From Martinezella miluonensis (lineage in GTDB: Bacteria > Pseudomonadota > Alphaproteobacteria > Rhizobiales > Rhizobiaceae): DNA of 64,000 nt. This document shows positions 26,093 through 35,342 of this stretch, piece after piece (position 1 is the first letter of the stretch; each line of letters begins with the position of its first letter). Position numbers and translations under genes: made by a program. The notes beneath the pieces are model-generated. The model did no database searches. It was not told where the DNA came from and saw only the letters and a program-made list of their open reading frames with translations. The stretch covers positions 124,001 through 188,000 of the forward strand of contig NZ_FMAH01000001.1 of NCBI RefSeq assembly GCF_900094545.1, given 5' to 3'.

Positions 26093-26923
26093 TTAAGTCG
26101 TGTCGGCGCCGCGAAGCGGGATCAGCAGCTCGGTGGCAATCTCATGCTCCATCACCGTGGCCGGATGGTTGAGATAGACCTCGATAACCGGGCGGTCATC
26201 GGGTTCAAAGCCGCTTTGCGGCAACCAGCTACCGAACAGCGTCTGAAAGGTAGAGGAAATAAGGGCGTAAGATCCCATGAGCCTGTAGCATGCATAGCGG
26301 CCGCCGGGCAGATCGTAGCGCTCCAGCCCTTCCAGTGTGGTGCTTTCCAGCGGAAGCACGACCCCGGCAAAGTAGGTAAACTCCTCTCCTTGCTCCGGAT
26401 CGCCGGATCCGACACCGACCCTTGTCAGATCGCTCCACGCCAGTCCTCGCTCCGACAGCATCTGCGCGAGGCGACGGTAGGTATGCGGGATGGTCTGTGC
26501 CGGACCCTCATGATGCAAGCCGTATACCCTTGCCTGCGGACGATCGCCGATCGTCACCAATGGCAGGTTTGCCGCAATCGACTGTTGTTGTTGCTGGAAA
26601 GCCGTCGGGGTGAGGCCCGTCAGGCTGCGAAAGGCGCGGGCGAAGCTCTGCGAGCTGTCATAGCCAGCCTCCAAAGCCGTCTCGGTTATCGAGGCCGGGC
26701 TCACGGCCAATTGATACGCCGCCTGCGCAAGCCGCACCCTGCGTATGGTGGCGGCAACGCTTTCGCCGGTCATGGCACGGTAGAGCCGGTGAAAATGAAA
26801 GGGGGAGAAGCGGGCCACTGCGGCAAGGCTTTCGACGGAATGCGGCGCCGAGGGATCGACCATGATCGCCTCGATGACCCGCGCTATGCGCCGACGATAG
26901 TTCTGTTCCGTGGTCGTTTTCAT
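26093..26923 (-). CDS. AraC-family regulator with GyrI-like effector domain
   Basis: 276 residues from ATG 26923 (AAGG upstream; a GTG lies six codons earlier). The N-terminal AraC DNA-binding domain has two helix-turn-helix motifs, the second in ALEAGYDSSQSFARAFRSLTG less its first residues (about 85-102). The C-terminal half (about 120-270) is a GyrI-like/SOUL-fold small-molecule-binding domain, as in Rob or SoxS-Rob type multidrug sensors. It probably senses a hydrophobic compound. It sits between the hydrolase gene, which it may control, and engB, read divergently. Confidence 0.88.
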   Translation of the reverse strand: MKTTTEQNYRRRIARVIEAIMVDPSAPHSVESLAAVARFSPFHFHRLYRAMTGESVAATIRRVRLAQAAYQLAVSPASITETALEAGYDSSQSFARAFRSLTGLTPTAFQQQQQSIAANLPLVTIGDRPQARVYGLHHEGPAQTIPHTYRRLAQMLSERGLAWSDLTRVGVGSGDPEQGEEFTYFAGVVLPLESTTLEGLERYDLPGGRYACYRLMGSYALISSTFQTLFGSWLPQSGFEPDDRPVIEVYLNHPATVMEHEIATELLIPLRGADTT

Positions 26924-27103
26924 GGCATCGAGCCTTAGCACGACTTATGCGGCTCTGCGGTGCAGCAATTGCGGATTTTGCGCTGGCGGCGTCAAATTCA
27001 GAAGACACGAACGAGCCAGCCAATCCCGTCCAGCGATCAAAACTTGACTTTCGCGGATAAAACCCCGAAGCCAGTCCACTCATCCAAGCAAAAGACCGAG
27101 AGC

Positions 27104-27763
27104 ATGGCAGACCAGACGACAAAAGACGACAAGCCGCTTTTCGGGCGTCCGTGGATCTTCATCCGTGGCGTACCGTCGATGAAGTTCCTGCCGCCGGAAG
27201 GGCCGTTCGAAGTGGCCTTTGCCGGGCGCTCGAATGTCGGCAAGTCGTCGCTGATCAATGCCCTGGTCGGACATAGGGGACTGGCGCGTACCTCGAATAC
27301 GCCGGGACGCACGCAGGAACTCAACTATTTCGTTCCCGATGGCTTTTCCGGCGAAGGTGGTGATCTGCCGCCGATGGCTCTGGTGGATATGCCCGGCTAT
27401 GGCTACGCCGAAGCACCGAAGGACCAGGTCGACGCCTGGACCAAGCTGGTGTTCGACTATCTGCGCGGGCGCACGACGCTGAAGCGCGTCTATGTGCTGA
27501 TCGATAGCCGCCACGGCATCAAGAAGAATGACGCGGAAGTCCTCGACCTGCTCGACAAGGCCGCCGTTTCCTATCAGATCGTGCTCACCAAGACCGACAA
27601 GATCAAGGAAGCGGGCCTGCCGAAGCTGCTCGCCGACACAGCCGAGAAGATCCGCAAGCGCCCCGCTGCCTATCCCGGCATTCTTGCCACCTCCTCGGAA
27701 AGAGGCGTAGGCCTTCAGGAACTGCGCGAGGCCATCGGCTTGACGGTCGGCATCGAGGTCTGA
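27104..27763 (+). CDS. engB: Ribosome biogenesis GTP-binding protein EngB/YihA
   Basis: 219 residues. Essential GTPase needed for late 50S subunit assembly. All G motifs are present: [28 protein letters not shown] and SSERG. ATG 27104 is chosen over the longer frame starting at 26960 because the family begins here and GAG lies upstream. In many rhizobia it follows yidC and precedes argB; here both neighbours are separated by accessory genes. Confidence 0.95.
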   Translation: MADQTTKDDKPLFGRPWIFIRGVPSMKFLPPEGPFEVAFAGRSNVGKSSLINALVGHRGLARTSNTPGRTQELNYFVPDGFSGEGGDLPPMALVDMPGYGYAEAPKDQVDAWTKLVFDYLRGRTTLKRVYVLIDSRHGIKKNDAEVLDLLDKAAVSYQIVLTKTDKIKEAGLPKLLADTAEKIRKRPAAYPGILATSSERGVGLQELREAIGLTVGIEV

Positions 27764-27838
27764 AAATGCACCGGTCGCATGTGGCCGCCGCTCATTACGC
27801 CGCCAAGTAGGAGCGACGGCCGTGTCGCCGCGAGATGA

Positions 27839-28396
27839 CTACATCTTCGGCAACAACACCTTATCGACGACATGGATCACGCCGTTCGACTGCTTGACGT
27901 CGGCGATGGTGATGTGAGCGGTGCCGCCGGCCTCGTCGGTCAGCGTCAGCTTGCCACCTTTTTCCATGGCCTTGATCGTGCAGCCGCCGACCGTTTTCAG
28001 ATCGTATTCGCCACCCTTGCTCATTGCCCATTTCTTGAGGGCGGCGGCCATGTCATCGCCAGCGACGACATGGCAGGTCAGCACCTTGACCAGCTTTTCC
28101 TTGTTCTCCGGCTTCAGCAGCGTCTCGACCGTACCGGCCGGCAGCTGCTTGAAGGCTTCATTGGTCGGAGCAAAGACGGTGAAGGGGCCTTTGCCTTCAA
28201 GAGTGTCGACGAGGCCAGCAGCCTTGACGGCTGCAACGAGTGTCGTGTGATCCTTCGAATTGACGGCGTTCTCAACGATATTCTTGCTGGCGTACATCGC
28301 TGCACCGCCCACCATCGGGTCCTTGGCATAGGCAAGGCTGGTTGCGGCAGACAGAATTGCGGCAACAGCGGCAACGCGAAACACGGTCTTGGTCAT
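27839..28396 (-). CDS. Secreted fasciclin (FAS1) domain protein
   Basis: 185 residues: signal peptide cleaved near SLAYA (residue 24), then one FAS1 domain with the conserved FTVFAPTNEAFKQLP (about 72-86) and the C-terminal block NGVIHVVDKVLLP. Two cysteines (in LTCHVV and VGGCTI) could form a disulfide. FAS1 proteins act in adhesion or as stress-induced periplasmic proteins; rhizobial homologues have been linked to symbiosis. It follows a sigma/anti-sigma pair on the same strand after 109 bp, so it is a probable target of that sigma factor. Confidence 0.92.
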   Translation of the reverse strand: MTKTVFRVAAVAAILSAATSLAYAKDPMVGGAAMYASKNIVENAVNSKDHTTLVAAVKAAGLVDTLEGKGPFTVFAPTNEAFKQLPAGTVETLLKPENKEKLVKVLTCHVVAGDDMAAALKKWAMSKGGEYDLKTVGGCTIKAMEKGGKLTLTDEAGGTAHITIADVKQSNGVIHVVDKVLLPKM

Positions 28397-28505
28397 AACG
28401 TTTCCTCTTCCTCTTTGTTACCCCGATCAGGTGGGGTCGGAAGAAGATACGGAGCGCACGGAGAAAGAGTTTCAGCGGCGATTGCTTTTCGCGGAAGGAA
28501 ATTCG

Positions 28506-29219
28506 TCAGGGCAAGTGGATCGTGCCGGAAGCGATCACATCGCCTGTGGGCTTGCCGGTCGGAGAGCCGCCGAAGGGCTCGACGCTGACGGCGATGATGG
28601 CGCCCTCGGTCAACTTGCCGTGAAGGTCCGGCGGCAGGACAATTTCGCCATCGCCGGTCTGCGGCAGGATGCCCAGCGCCTCGGCCGGATCGCTGCCGCG
28701 AATCAGCCAGAGCTCCAGCGACTTCTCACCAGACTTGCCGGCCGCGACCGGCGTTACCTTCAAACGGCTGTTGGCGATGTCATAATTGGCAAGGAGATTG
28801 ATGGGGTTGTTCTGGCCGGCAAGGGATGCAGAGAGCTGCTTGCCGGGGGAAGGACGCAACACACCTTCGTTTGTAATGGCAAAGACCAGAACGCTGGCCG
28901 CCAGAAACAGCGAACCGAAGGCGACGGAGCGCCAGAGAATGAGCGAATTCCAGAGCTGGGCGCCGCGGGCAGCTTCCCCGAAAATCCGCTTTTCGATCTT
29001 CGGGAACACCGAAGCCGCGGGCGTCGCCGATTCGTATTCCTCGTTGAATTCCGAGAGGTTCTGCTCCCATCGGCTGACGATGGCGGCAAACTGGCGATCG
29101 CTGCGCATGCGGCGCTCGACCTTTTGCCGATCCTCCAGCGAAAGCACGCCAAGCACGTATTCTCCGGCCAGGACTTCATCGCGGGAGCGGCCTCCCTTGC
29201 TTTGATCGGGGGTACTCAT
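28506..29219 (-). CDS. RskA-like membrane anti-sigma factor
   Basis: 237 residues. The cytoplasmic N-terminal region (about 1-90) has the LAGEYVLGVLSLEDRQKVERR pattern less its ends, typical of RskA-type anti-sigma domains, and lacks the zinc HxxxCxxC motif. One membrane helix follows (about 96-115), then a periplasmic RskA C-terminal domain. It should hold the adjacent sigma factor inactive until a signal triggers proteolysis. ATG 29219 overlaps the sigma stop codon (ATGA), which fixes the start. Confidence 0.9.
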   Translation of the reverse strand: MSTPDQSKGGRSRDEVLAGEYVLGVLSLEDRQKVERRMRSDRQFAAIVSRWEQNLSEFNEEYESATPAASVFPKIEKRIFGEAARGAQLWNSLILWRSVAFGSLFLAASVLVFAITNEGVLRPSPGKQLSASLAGQNNPINLLANYDIANSRLKVTPVAAGKSGEKSLELWLIRGSDPAEALGILPQTGDGEIVLPPDLHGKLTEGAIIAVSVEPFGGSPTGKPTGDVIASGTIHLP

Positions 29220-29755
29220 CTGTCCATGCACTCTCTTAGTCTGATCAGGCTCCGGCGCAGCCAGGTGCGCATGGTATTCAAAGGTACCGAATATTGATCG
29301 GCGAGTTCCTGGTAGCTCAAGCCCTCGACATAGGCGCTGCGAACAGCCCGGGCACGATCAGCTTCCAACTCTTCCATGCAGCTGTCAATCCGCCTACCCT
29401 CTCCCTTTACGATTGCTTGCTCTTCAGGGTCGAGTTCTCCATCGGCAAGATCGTAGGCGGCATCGATCTCGTCGGCCACCGGCTTGCGGGCGCGGACAAA
29501 ATCGATGGAACGATTGCGCGCGATCGTCGCGAGCCAGGATATCGCCGACCCTTCCGAGGCGGAAAACTGCTCTGCCTGCTGCCAGATCTTGATATAGACT
29601 TCCTGCAAGACCTCTTCTGCATCCGCCTTGTTGCCGATGATACGTAAGCAAACGCCGAGGAGTTTCGGGCTGGTGCGCTTATAGAGCGCGGCAAAGGCTT
29701 TCTGGTCACGCATGGCGACACGGCCGATCAGCGCTTCCATCTCCTCGGTTGCCAT
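29216..29755 (-). CDS. ECF-type RNA polymerase sigma factor
   Basis: 179 residues. Region 2 is seen as NKADAEEVLQEVYIKIW, and region 4 as LSYQELADQYSVPLNTMRTW, the -35-recognising helix. It resembles the SigK/RpoE-like ECF factors paired with RskA anti-sigma proteins. ATG 29755 has GGGGAG 4 nt upstream and is preferred to an ATG ten codons earlier and to the longest frame at 29830. It is first in the sigma, anti-sigma, fasciclin gene order and divergent from argB. Confidence 0.9.
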   Translation of the reverse strand: MATEEMEALIGRVAMRDQKAFAALYKRTSPKLLGVCLRIIGNKADAEEVLQEVYIKIWQQAEQFSASEGSAISWLATIARNRSIDFVRARKPVADEIDAAYDLADGELDPEEQAIVKGEGRRIDSCMEELEADRARAVRSAYVEGLSYQELADQYSVPLNTMRTWLRRSLIRLRECMDR

Positions 29756-29935
29756 CCAACTCCCCGGTCGCGACACCTGCGCCATCTTTAAGAGAAAAGC
29801 GACGGCTGGCAAGCTTGCGGGTGCGATCAATTTTGATAGCGCTAGTGTGACACAGCATCAACTTATACCGACATCATTATTCCCTCTGTCAAAAACTTGA
29901 GATAAAAGGCCGCGAACATTTTCGAAGGGTGCACC

Positions 29936-30823
29936 ATGTCCGAAGCCCACAGCGAACTCCAAGCCAGCCTGCTCGCACAGGCGCTGCCCTACATGCAGCG
30001 TTACGAAAACAAGACAATCGTCGTGAAATACGGCGGCCATGCCATGGGCAATGTCGAGCTCGGCAAGGCATTCGCAGCCGATATCGCGCTCTTGAAGCAG
30101 TCGGGCGTCAACCCGATCGTCGTTCATGGCGGCGGACCGCAGATCGGCGCCATGCTGACGAAGATGGGCATCGAATCGAAGTTCGAAGGCGGCCTGCGTG
30201 TCACCGACGCCAAGACGGTCGAGATCGTCGAAATGGTGCTCGCCGGCTCGATCAACAAGGAAATCGTCGCGCTGATCAACCAGACCGGCGAGTGGGCGAT
30301 CGGCCTTTGCGGCAAGGACGGCAACATGGTCTTCGCCGAAAAGGCGCACAAGACCATCAAGGATCCGGATTCCAACATCGAGCGCGTGCTCGATCTCGGC
30401 TTCGTCGGCGAAGTGGTCGAAGTCGACCGCACGTTGCTCGACCTGCTCGCCAAGTCTGAGATGATCCCCGTCATCGCACCAGTCGCTCCGGGCCGCGACG
30501 GCGCGACCTATAACATCAATGCCGACACCTTCGCCGGTGCGATTGCCGGCGCGCTCAGCGCCACGCGCCTGCTCTTCCTGACGGATGTCCCGGGCGTGCT
30601 CGATAAGCAGGGCCAGCTCATCAAGGAGCTTTCCGTCGCCCAAGCGCATGCCCTCATCGCAGACGGCACGATTTCAGGCGGCATGATCCCTAAGGTCGAA
30701 ACCTGCATCGACGCCATCAAGGCCGGTGTTCAGGGTGTCGTCATCCTCAACGGCAAGACAGCCCATTCGGTCCTGCTCGAAATCTTCACCGAACGCGGCG
30801 CCGGCACGCTGATCGTTCCATAA
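29936..30823 (+). CDS. argB: Acetylglutamate kinase
   Basis: 295 residues. Phosphorylates N-acetylglutamate, the second step of arginine synthesis and usually the point of arginine feedback. The amino-acid kinase fold shows KYGGHAMG (about 27-34), the phosphate loop VHGGGPQIG (about 61-69) and the C-terminal [11 protein letters not shown] long N-terminal helix, here starting [13 protein letters not shown], is typical of hexameric, arginine-inhibited forms. A terminator follows 3 bp after the stop. Confidence 0.96.
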   Translation: MSEAHSELQASLLAQALPYMQRYENKTIVVKYGGHAMGNVELGKAFAADIALLKQSGVNPIVVHGGGPQIGAMLTKMGIESKFEGGLRVTDAKTVEIVEMVLAGSINKEIVALINQTGEWAIGLCGKDGNMVFAEKAHKTIKDPDSNIERVLDLGFVGEVVEVDRTLLDLLAKSEMIPVIAPVAPGRDGATYNINADTFAGAIAGALSATRLLFLTDVPGVLDKQGQLIKELSVAQAHALIADGTISGGMIPKVETCIDAIKAGVQGVVILNGKTAHSVLLEIFTERGAGTLIVP

Positions 30824-30825
30824 GG

Positions 30826-30861
30826 AAAATACGCCCTCCCAGAACGGGAAAGGCGTATTTT
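30826..30861. terminator. Bidirectional terminator between argB and SDR gene
   Basis: Arms AAAATACGCC (30826-30835) and GGCGTATTTT (30852-30861). The A-run on one arm and T-run on the other let it end both convergent transcripts. Confidence 0.85.
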
Positions 30862-30883
30862 GTCATTGCCCGCAGCGATACGC

Positions 30884-31726
30884 TCAACCGAAATCGGTTG
30901 AGCGGGTCAGATCTTCCCAGGCGGCGATCTCCTCGCTCAAGGCAGCGATCTTCCCGCGCGCAAGGTTCAGCGCGTCCGTCCCGAGCAGCAGGTGTACGGG
31001 CGGATTTTCAGACGCGACCAGCGCCAGTATGGCGGCGGCGGCCTTTTGCGGGTCGCCGGCCTGATTGCCGCTCTTTTCCTCGCGCGCCTTTCGGATCGGA
31101 TCGAACAGCTCATCGTAGTCCGCAATGCTGCGACCGGAGCGCACCATGGAACGGCCCGCCCAATCGGTGCGGAACGAACCGGGCGCGACGGCGGTGACAT
31201 GAATGCCGAAATCCTTCACCTCTTTCGCCAATACCTCGCTGATCCCCTCCAGCGCGAATTTGCTGCCGCAGTAATAAGGGATACCGGGCATGGTGATGAA
31301 ACCGCCCATCGAGGTGATGTTGATGATCTGGCCTGCGCGACGGCGGCGCATGAAGGGCAATACCGCCTTGATCATCGCGACCGCGCCGAAGACGTTGACA
31401 TCGAACTGGCGCCGCATCTCGTCGAGCGGCGATTCTTCCAGCGTGCCCTCATGGCCGTAGCCGGCATTGTTGATGAGTACATCGATCGGCCCCATCTCCG
31501 CCTCGATGCGGGTAACGATGGGCTCGATCGCGTCAAAATCGGTCACATCGAGCAGCACGGCCTTCGCGCGATCCGGCGCGATCGCTTCGAATTGTGCCTT
31601 GCCATCGGCATTGCGAACTGTGCCGACGACACGGTGGCCAGCAGCGAGCGCCGCTTCGGCGAAAGCGCGACCGAAGCCGGAACTGACGCCGGTAATCAGG
31701 AAAAATTTGCTGTCTTTCGAACTCAT
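30884..31726 (-). CDS. Short-chain dehydrogenase/reductase
   Basis: 280 residues. The Rossmann fold has the cofactor motif TGVSSGFG near the N terminus, NNAGYG near 90, the catalytic Ser in NITSMGG and the YxxxK pair as YYCGSK. Substrate unknown. ATG 31726 (MSSKDSK) is chosen because GGAGG lies 5 nt upstream; the open frame reaches 31780. It is divergent from a LysR gene across a short region with a LysR-type site, so it is the likely target of that regulator. Confidence 0.92.
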   Translation of the reverse strand: MSSKDSKFFLITGVSSGFGRAFAEAALAAGHRVVGTVRNADGKAQFEAIAPDRAKAVLLDVTDFDAIEPIVTRIEAEMGPIDVLINNAGYGHEGTLEESPLDEMRRQFDVNVFGAVAMIKAVLPFMRRRRAGQIINITSMGGFITMPGIPYYCGSKFALEGISEVLAKEVKDFGIHVTAVAPGSFRTDWAGRSMVRSGRSIADYDELFDPIRKAREEKSGNQAGDPQKAAAAILALVASENPPVHLLLGTDALNLARGKIAALSEEIAAWEDLTRSTDFG

Positions 31727-31832
31727 GGAAGCCTCCTGGCTGTTGGCGCGCTCCACGCTCGATGAGCGGTCGCGCTCCATCTAGGTGGATATGGCGCGAC
31801 CGGCAGTCCAATATATTGCCGTGGCTTTGTTC

Positions 31833-31847
31833 ATATCTTAAAGATAT
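31833..31847. promoter_or_regulatory. LysR-type operator (T-N11-A palindrome)
   Basis: ATATCTT and AAGATAT arms around a single A form a 15-bp palindrome containing the T-N11-A motif of LysR sites. It lies 26 bp before the lysR start and about 106 bp before the divergent SDR start. Confidence 0.65.
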
Positions 31848-31873
31848 CACGCTGCTAACCCGGAGAAGGTCGG

Positions 31874-32770
31874 ATGGAACTGCGCCACATCAGATATTTT
31901 CTTGCCGTTGCCGAAGAGCTGAACTTCACGCGCGCCGCGCGACGGATAGGTATCGGCCAACCGCCGCTCAGCAACCAGATCCGCGATCTGGAAGAGGAAA
32001 TCGGCGCGTCGCTGTTTCGTCGCATGCCGCATGGGGCGGAGTTGACCCAGGCGGGCCAAGTTTTTCTGCCGGAGGCGCGCGCGATCGTGGCCAAGGCTGA
32101 GCAGGCTAAGGCATTGGCGCTGAGGGCGGCGCGCGGCGAACTCGGGCGATTGCGGATTGGCTTTACCGGTTCAGCGGCTTTCAGCCCGATCGTTCCGTCG
32201 TCCGTGCGCAGCTTTCGCCGCGCCTATCCGGAGATCGACCTGACTTTGGAGGAGGCGTATACGACCCGGTTGCTGGAGCGGCTTGGTGCCGAGGAGCTGG
32301 ATGCGGTCTTCATCCGGCCGGGGCACGCCGATCCGCCCTCTTTCCGTTCGCATACGCTCGCGGAAGAAGCCATGATGATCGCCCTGCCCTCGGGCCATCC
32401 GCTGGCGGGGGCGGAAAGTCTGCCTCTATCGGCCTTGTCCGGCGAGCCTTTCGTGCTTTTTCCGCGCACCGCCGGCCCCGGCTTGTTCGACCGGATCGTC
32501 GCCGCTTGCCGGCAGGCCGGCTTCGAACCGATCCTCGGGCAAGTCGCACCGCAGATCACCTCGATCGCCAATCTGATCGCTGTGGAACTCGGTGTTTCGG
32601 TAGTACCGTCGGCGATAGCTCAAATCCGGGTTCCCGGCGTTACCTATATTGCCATTGCGGGCGATGGACCGGTAGCGCGGCTGACGCTCGCGACGCGCCG
32701 CGAGGAACGTTCGGCCGTCGTGCAGAACTTCATTGCGCGCGTGCTGGCAGCCAAGGTTGAGCTCGTATGA
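31874..32770 (+). CDS. LysR-family transcriptional regulator
   Basis: 298 residues. N-terminal winged helix MELRHIRYFLAVAEELNFTR with the HTH reading RRIGIGQPPLSNQIRDLEE, then a periplasmic-binding-like effector domain (about 92-290). The PPLS variant is typical of the BenM/CatM-like branch that senses aromatic acids, but the ligand is unknown. It is divergent from an SDR gene and its stop abuts the convergent PEP-mutase-like gene. Confidence 0.93.
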   Translation: MELRHIRYFLAVAEELNFTRAARRIGIGQPPLSNQIRDLEEEIGASLFRRMPHGAELTQAGQVFLPEARAIVAKAEQAKALALRAARGELGRLRIGFTGSAAFSPIVPSSVRSFRRAYPEIDLTLEEAYTTRLLERLGAEELDAVFIRPGHADPPSFRSHTLAEEAMMIALPSGHPLAGAESLPLSALSGEPFVLFPRTAGPGLFDRIVAACRQAGFEPILGQVAPQITSIANLIAVELGVSVVPSAIAQIRVPGVTYIAIAGDGPVARLTLATRREERSAVVQNFIARVLAAKVELV

Positions 32771-33541
32771 TCAGTCGTGCCGATAGATTGCTTCGGCCTC
32801 GCTCTTCAGCATCCCCATCACCGAACGATAGGGCGCGGGGCCATAGCTGATGCGGCTGACGCCCAGGCCGGCCATCGTCTCGTTATCGGGCGTCGTTGGG
32901 CGCACCATGATGTTGACCGGCAGGGACGAGCGTTCGCAGAGGGCTCCGATCAGTTCCGGATCGACAAGACCGGGTGCGAAGAAGCCGCTGGCTCCCGCCT
33001 CGGCAAAGGCATCGGCGCGGCGATAAGCATCATCGAGCAGGATCTGATGGTGTGCCGTATCGCTTTCCTGGAGGAAGAGATCGGTGCGGGCATTGATGAA
33101 CAGCGGCAGTTCGCGCCGGTCGGCCATTTCCCTGATGGCGCGAATGCGGGCAACTTGCGTCTCGATCGGATGAACACCGTGTCCGCCGATTACCTGGTCT
33201 TCGAAATTGATGCCGATGGCGCCGTGATCCATGATTTTTTCGACATTGGCGGCGACTTCCTCTGATTCGACGGCATAGCCGCCCTCGAAATCGACCGACA
33301 GAGGCAAGTGGCTCGTCACCGAAATCAGTTTGGCGGTGACCGCCAGCAGCGATAACGGAATGGCCTGGCCGTCGCCGAAACCGTTGGCGGCGGCGACCGA
33401 CCAGCTTCCCGTGGCCAGAGCTTTCGCTCCCGCCTCCGTGACTGCCTTCGCCGAGCCGGCATCCCAAATATTGAAAAGGATCAGCGGCTCGCCCTTCTTA
33501 TGCAGCCGCGCGAACTCCTGCGCCTTTTCCACCTGACTCAT
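32771..33541 (-). CDS. Isocitrate lyase/PEP mutase superfamily protein
   Basis: 256 residues from ATG 33541, which has GGAGGGG about 6 nt upstream. The barrel shows LILFNIWDAGSAK, the metal-site Asp in SVDFEGGY, and GINFEDQ. These match the carboxyphosphonoenolpyruvate mutase/oxaloacetate hydrolase-like group, which act on C-C or C-P bonds of small 2-oxo or phosphono acids. The KKCGH-type catalytic loop of isocitrate lyase is absent, so isocitrate lyase activity is not expected. It is adjacent, tail to tail, to the LysR gene; the substrate is unknown. Confidence 0.87.
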   Translation of the reverse strand: MSQVEKAQEFARLHKKGEPLILFNIWDAGSAKAVTEAGAKALATGSWSVAAANGFGDGQAIPLSLLAVTAKLISVTSHLPLSVDFEGGYAVESEEVAANVEKIMDHGAIGINFEDQVIGGHGVHPIETQVARIRAIREMADRRELPLFINARTDLFLQESDTAHHQILLDDAYRRADAFAEAGASGFFAPGLVDPELIGALCERSSLPVNIMVRPTTPDNETMAGLGVSRISYGPAPYRSVMGMLKSEAEAIYRHD

Positions 33542-33758
33542 CGCATCCCCTCCGAAAAGCCCGGCCGGGCAATTTTCTCTCCACAACCCGAAAGAGCGTA
33601 AGCCCTCCCTCACTTGGCAAATAGAGCAAAACCCCGGAAATCAATGGTGGAAACATAGTCGGCATTGGATCAACCGGCAATCTCCATCAGCGGCCCCATA
33701 TGCCGCAACATGAATATTTTCCTTTTCCTTGGCGGAGGCGGCATGTCATAACGCGGCC

Positions 33759-34463
33759 ATGAGCCAGACAAAAACGCTATCCGAACCTGCAGACTTTTCC
33801 GATATCCGCGATTGGGTGTTCGATCTCGACAACACGCTCTATCCGCATCACGTCGATCTCTTCGCGCAGATCGACAAGAACATGACGGCCTATGTCTCGG
33901 CTCTGCTGCAAATGGAGCGGGAAGACGCGCGCAAGCTGCAGAAGCAGTATTATCTGGAGCACGGCACGACCCTGCAGGGGCTGATGATCCATCACGGCAT
34001 CGACCCGAACGACTTTCTGGAAAAAGCGCATGCGATCGACTATTCGGCGCTGACGCCACAGCCGGAGCTGGCAGCCGCTATCAAGGCGCTGCCGGGGCGC
34101 AAGTTCATCTTCACGAACGGCAGCGTGAAGCACGCCGAGGCGACGGCCGGTGCGCTCGGTATCCTCGACAATTTCGACGGCATCTTCGATATCGTCGCGG
34201 CCGATTTTGTGCCCAAGCCTGCCGGCAGCACCTATGACAAGTTCATGAGCCTCAATCGTGTGGATACGAAGAAGGCGGCGATGTTCGAGGACCTGCCGCG
34301 CAACCTCACCGTGCCCAAGGCGCTCGGCATGAAGACCGTGCTGCTTGTTCCGCGGAACCTCGAGACTGCTATCGTCGAATGGTGGGAGCGCACGACCGGC
34401 GAGGACGACCACATCGACTATGTGACCGACGACCTCACGGCCTTCCTCAAGGCGCTGGTTTAA
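33759..34463 (+). CDS. HAD-family pyrimidine 5'-nucleotidase-like phosphatase
   Basis: 234 residues from ATG 33759 (MSQTKTL); a TTG ten codons earlier is possible. The HAD nucleophile motif is VFDLDNTLY (Asp near 20-24), motif II is FTNGS, and motif IV is MFEDLPRNL. The DxDNTLY form and length fit the SDT1/Phm8-like group that removes phosphate from pyrimidine nucleotides. Acts in the cytoplasm. It is a stand-alone gene, 113 bp before the EF-hand gene. Confidence 0.88.
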   Translation: MSQTKTLSEPADFSDIRDWVFDLDNTLYPHHVDLFAQIDKNMTAYVSALLQMEREDARKLQKQYYLEHGTTLQGLMIHHGIDPNDFLEKAHAIDYSALTPQPELAAAIKALPGRKFIFTNGSVKHAEATAGALGILDNFDGIFDIVAADFVPKPAGSTYDKFMSLNRVDTKKAAMFEDLPRNLTVPKALGMKTVLLVPRNLETAIVEWWERTTGEDDHIDYVTDDLTAFLKALV

Positions 34464-34576
34464 CCATTCATCAGGACGGGGTTACGAAAGTTTCATCCGC
34501 GTTACAGAGGTTTAATTGGTCGTTTTTAACGGCCAGCCGTATCGTTTGACCATTCCTCGACACGAAAGGAAAAACG

Positions 34577-35227
34577 ATGAACGGGAAAAAATTTCTTCTT
34601 GCAGGACTTTCCGCAGCCCTTCTGGTGGGCGCTGCCGCCCAGGTGAGCTTCGCTGCCCAAGGCGATGAAGCAGGGGATGGTCATCATGGCGGACGTTGGC
34701 ACGGACCGCGCTTTTCACCGGAAATCGTCTATGTGCGCATGCTGAAGCAATTCGGCCAGCCGGGCGACACGAAGGTCACCCGGGACGAGGTGAAGGCTGG
34801 CGTCGACAAGATCTTCGATCAGATCGACACGAACCACGACGGCGAAATCACGCCCGGCGAGCTGCGTGCCTATCGTCAGGAACGCATCAAGGAATGGAAG
34901 GCCGAACGCGCCAAGGCAGACGGCGATCAGGGCAAGAATGAGGCCCAGAACGATCAGACCAAGGGTGATCAAACCAAGGGCGACCAGGCCCAGGCCGACG
35001 ATAACGGCGACAACCGTCCGCGCCACCACAGGCCACATGGCCGCTTCATGCATGAGGCAGGCTTCATGCGCGGCATGATGCTGTTCCATCGCATCGACAA
35101 GGATGAGAACGGCCAGATCAGCAAGCAGGAAGCCGAAGACGCGGCCAACAAGCTCTTCGACCGCATGGATCGCAACCATGACGGCGTGATCTCGCTGGAC
35201 GACATGCCGAACCGGCCGCTGCTGTAA
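34577..35227 (+). CDS. Secreted EF-hand calcium-binding protein
   Basis: 216 residues: signal peptide cleaved near VSFAA (about 26), a His-rich stretch, then three readable EF-hand loops: DTNHDGEITPGE (about 88-99), DKDENGQISKQE and DRNHDGVISLDD (near the C terminus). Between the first and second loops is a Gln/Asp/Lys-rich linker with a repeated NDQTKGDQTKGDQ unit. It probably binds Ca2+ in the periplasm or outside the cell; similar proteins in rhizobia have no firm role. AAAGGA precedes the ATG. A terminator follows. Confidence 0.9.
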   Translation: MNGKKFLLAGLSAALLVGAAAQVSFAAQGDEAGDGHHGGRWHGPRFSPEIVYVRMLKQFGQPGDTKVTRDEVKAGVDKIFDQIDTNHDGEITPGELRAYRQERIKEWKAERAKADGDQGKNEAQNDQTKGDQTKGDQAQADDNGDNRPRHHRPHGRFMHEAGFMRGMMLFHRIDKDENGQISKQEAEDAANKLFDRMDRNHDGVISLDDMPNRPLL

Positions 35228-35299
35228 ACCGGTCGATCCGGCGCGATCCGAAGAAGCATCGGCACGCTGCACGGATTGCTTTGAAGAATATCCCAAGAC

Positions 35300-35338
35300 C
35301 GAAAGGCCCGCCTTCGCGATGCGACGGCGGGCCTTTCG
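35300..35338. terminator. Bidirectional terminator between EF-hand and LOG genes
   Basis: Thirteen-base arms CGAAAGGCCCGCC (35300-35312) and GGCGGGCCTTTCG (35326-35338) with a 13-nt loop, placed between convergent genes. Confidence 0.8.
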
Positions 35339-35342
35339 TCGA

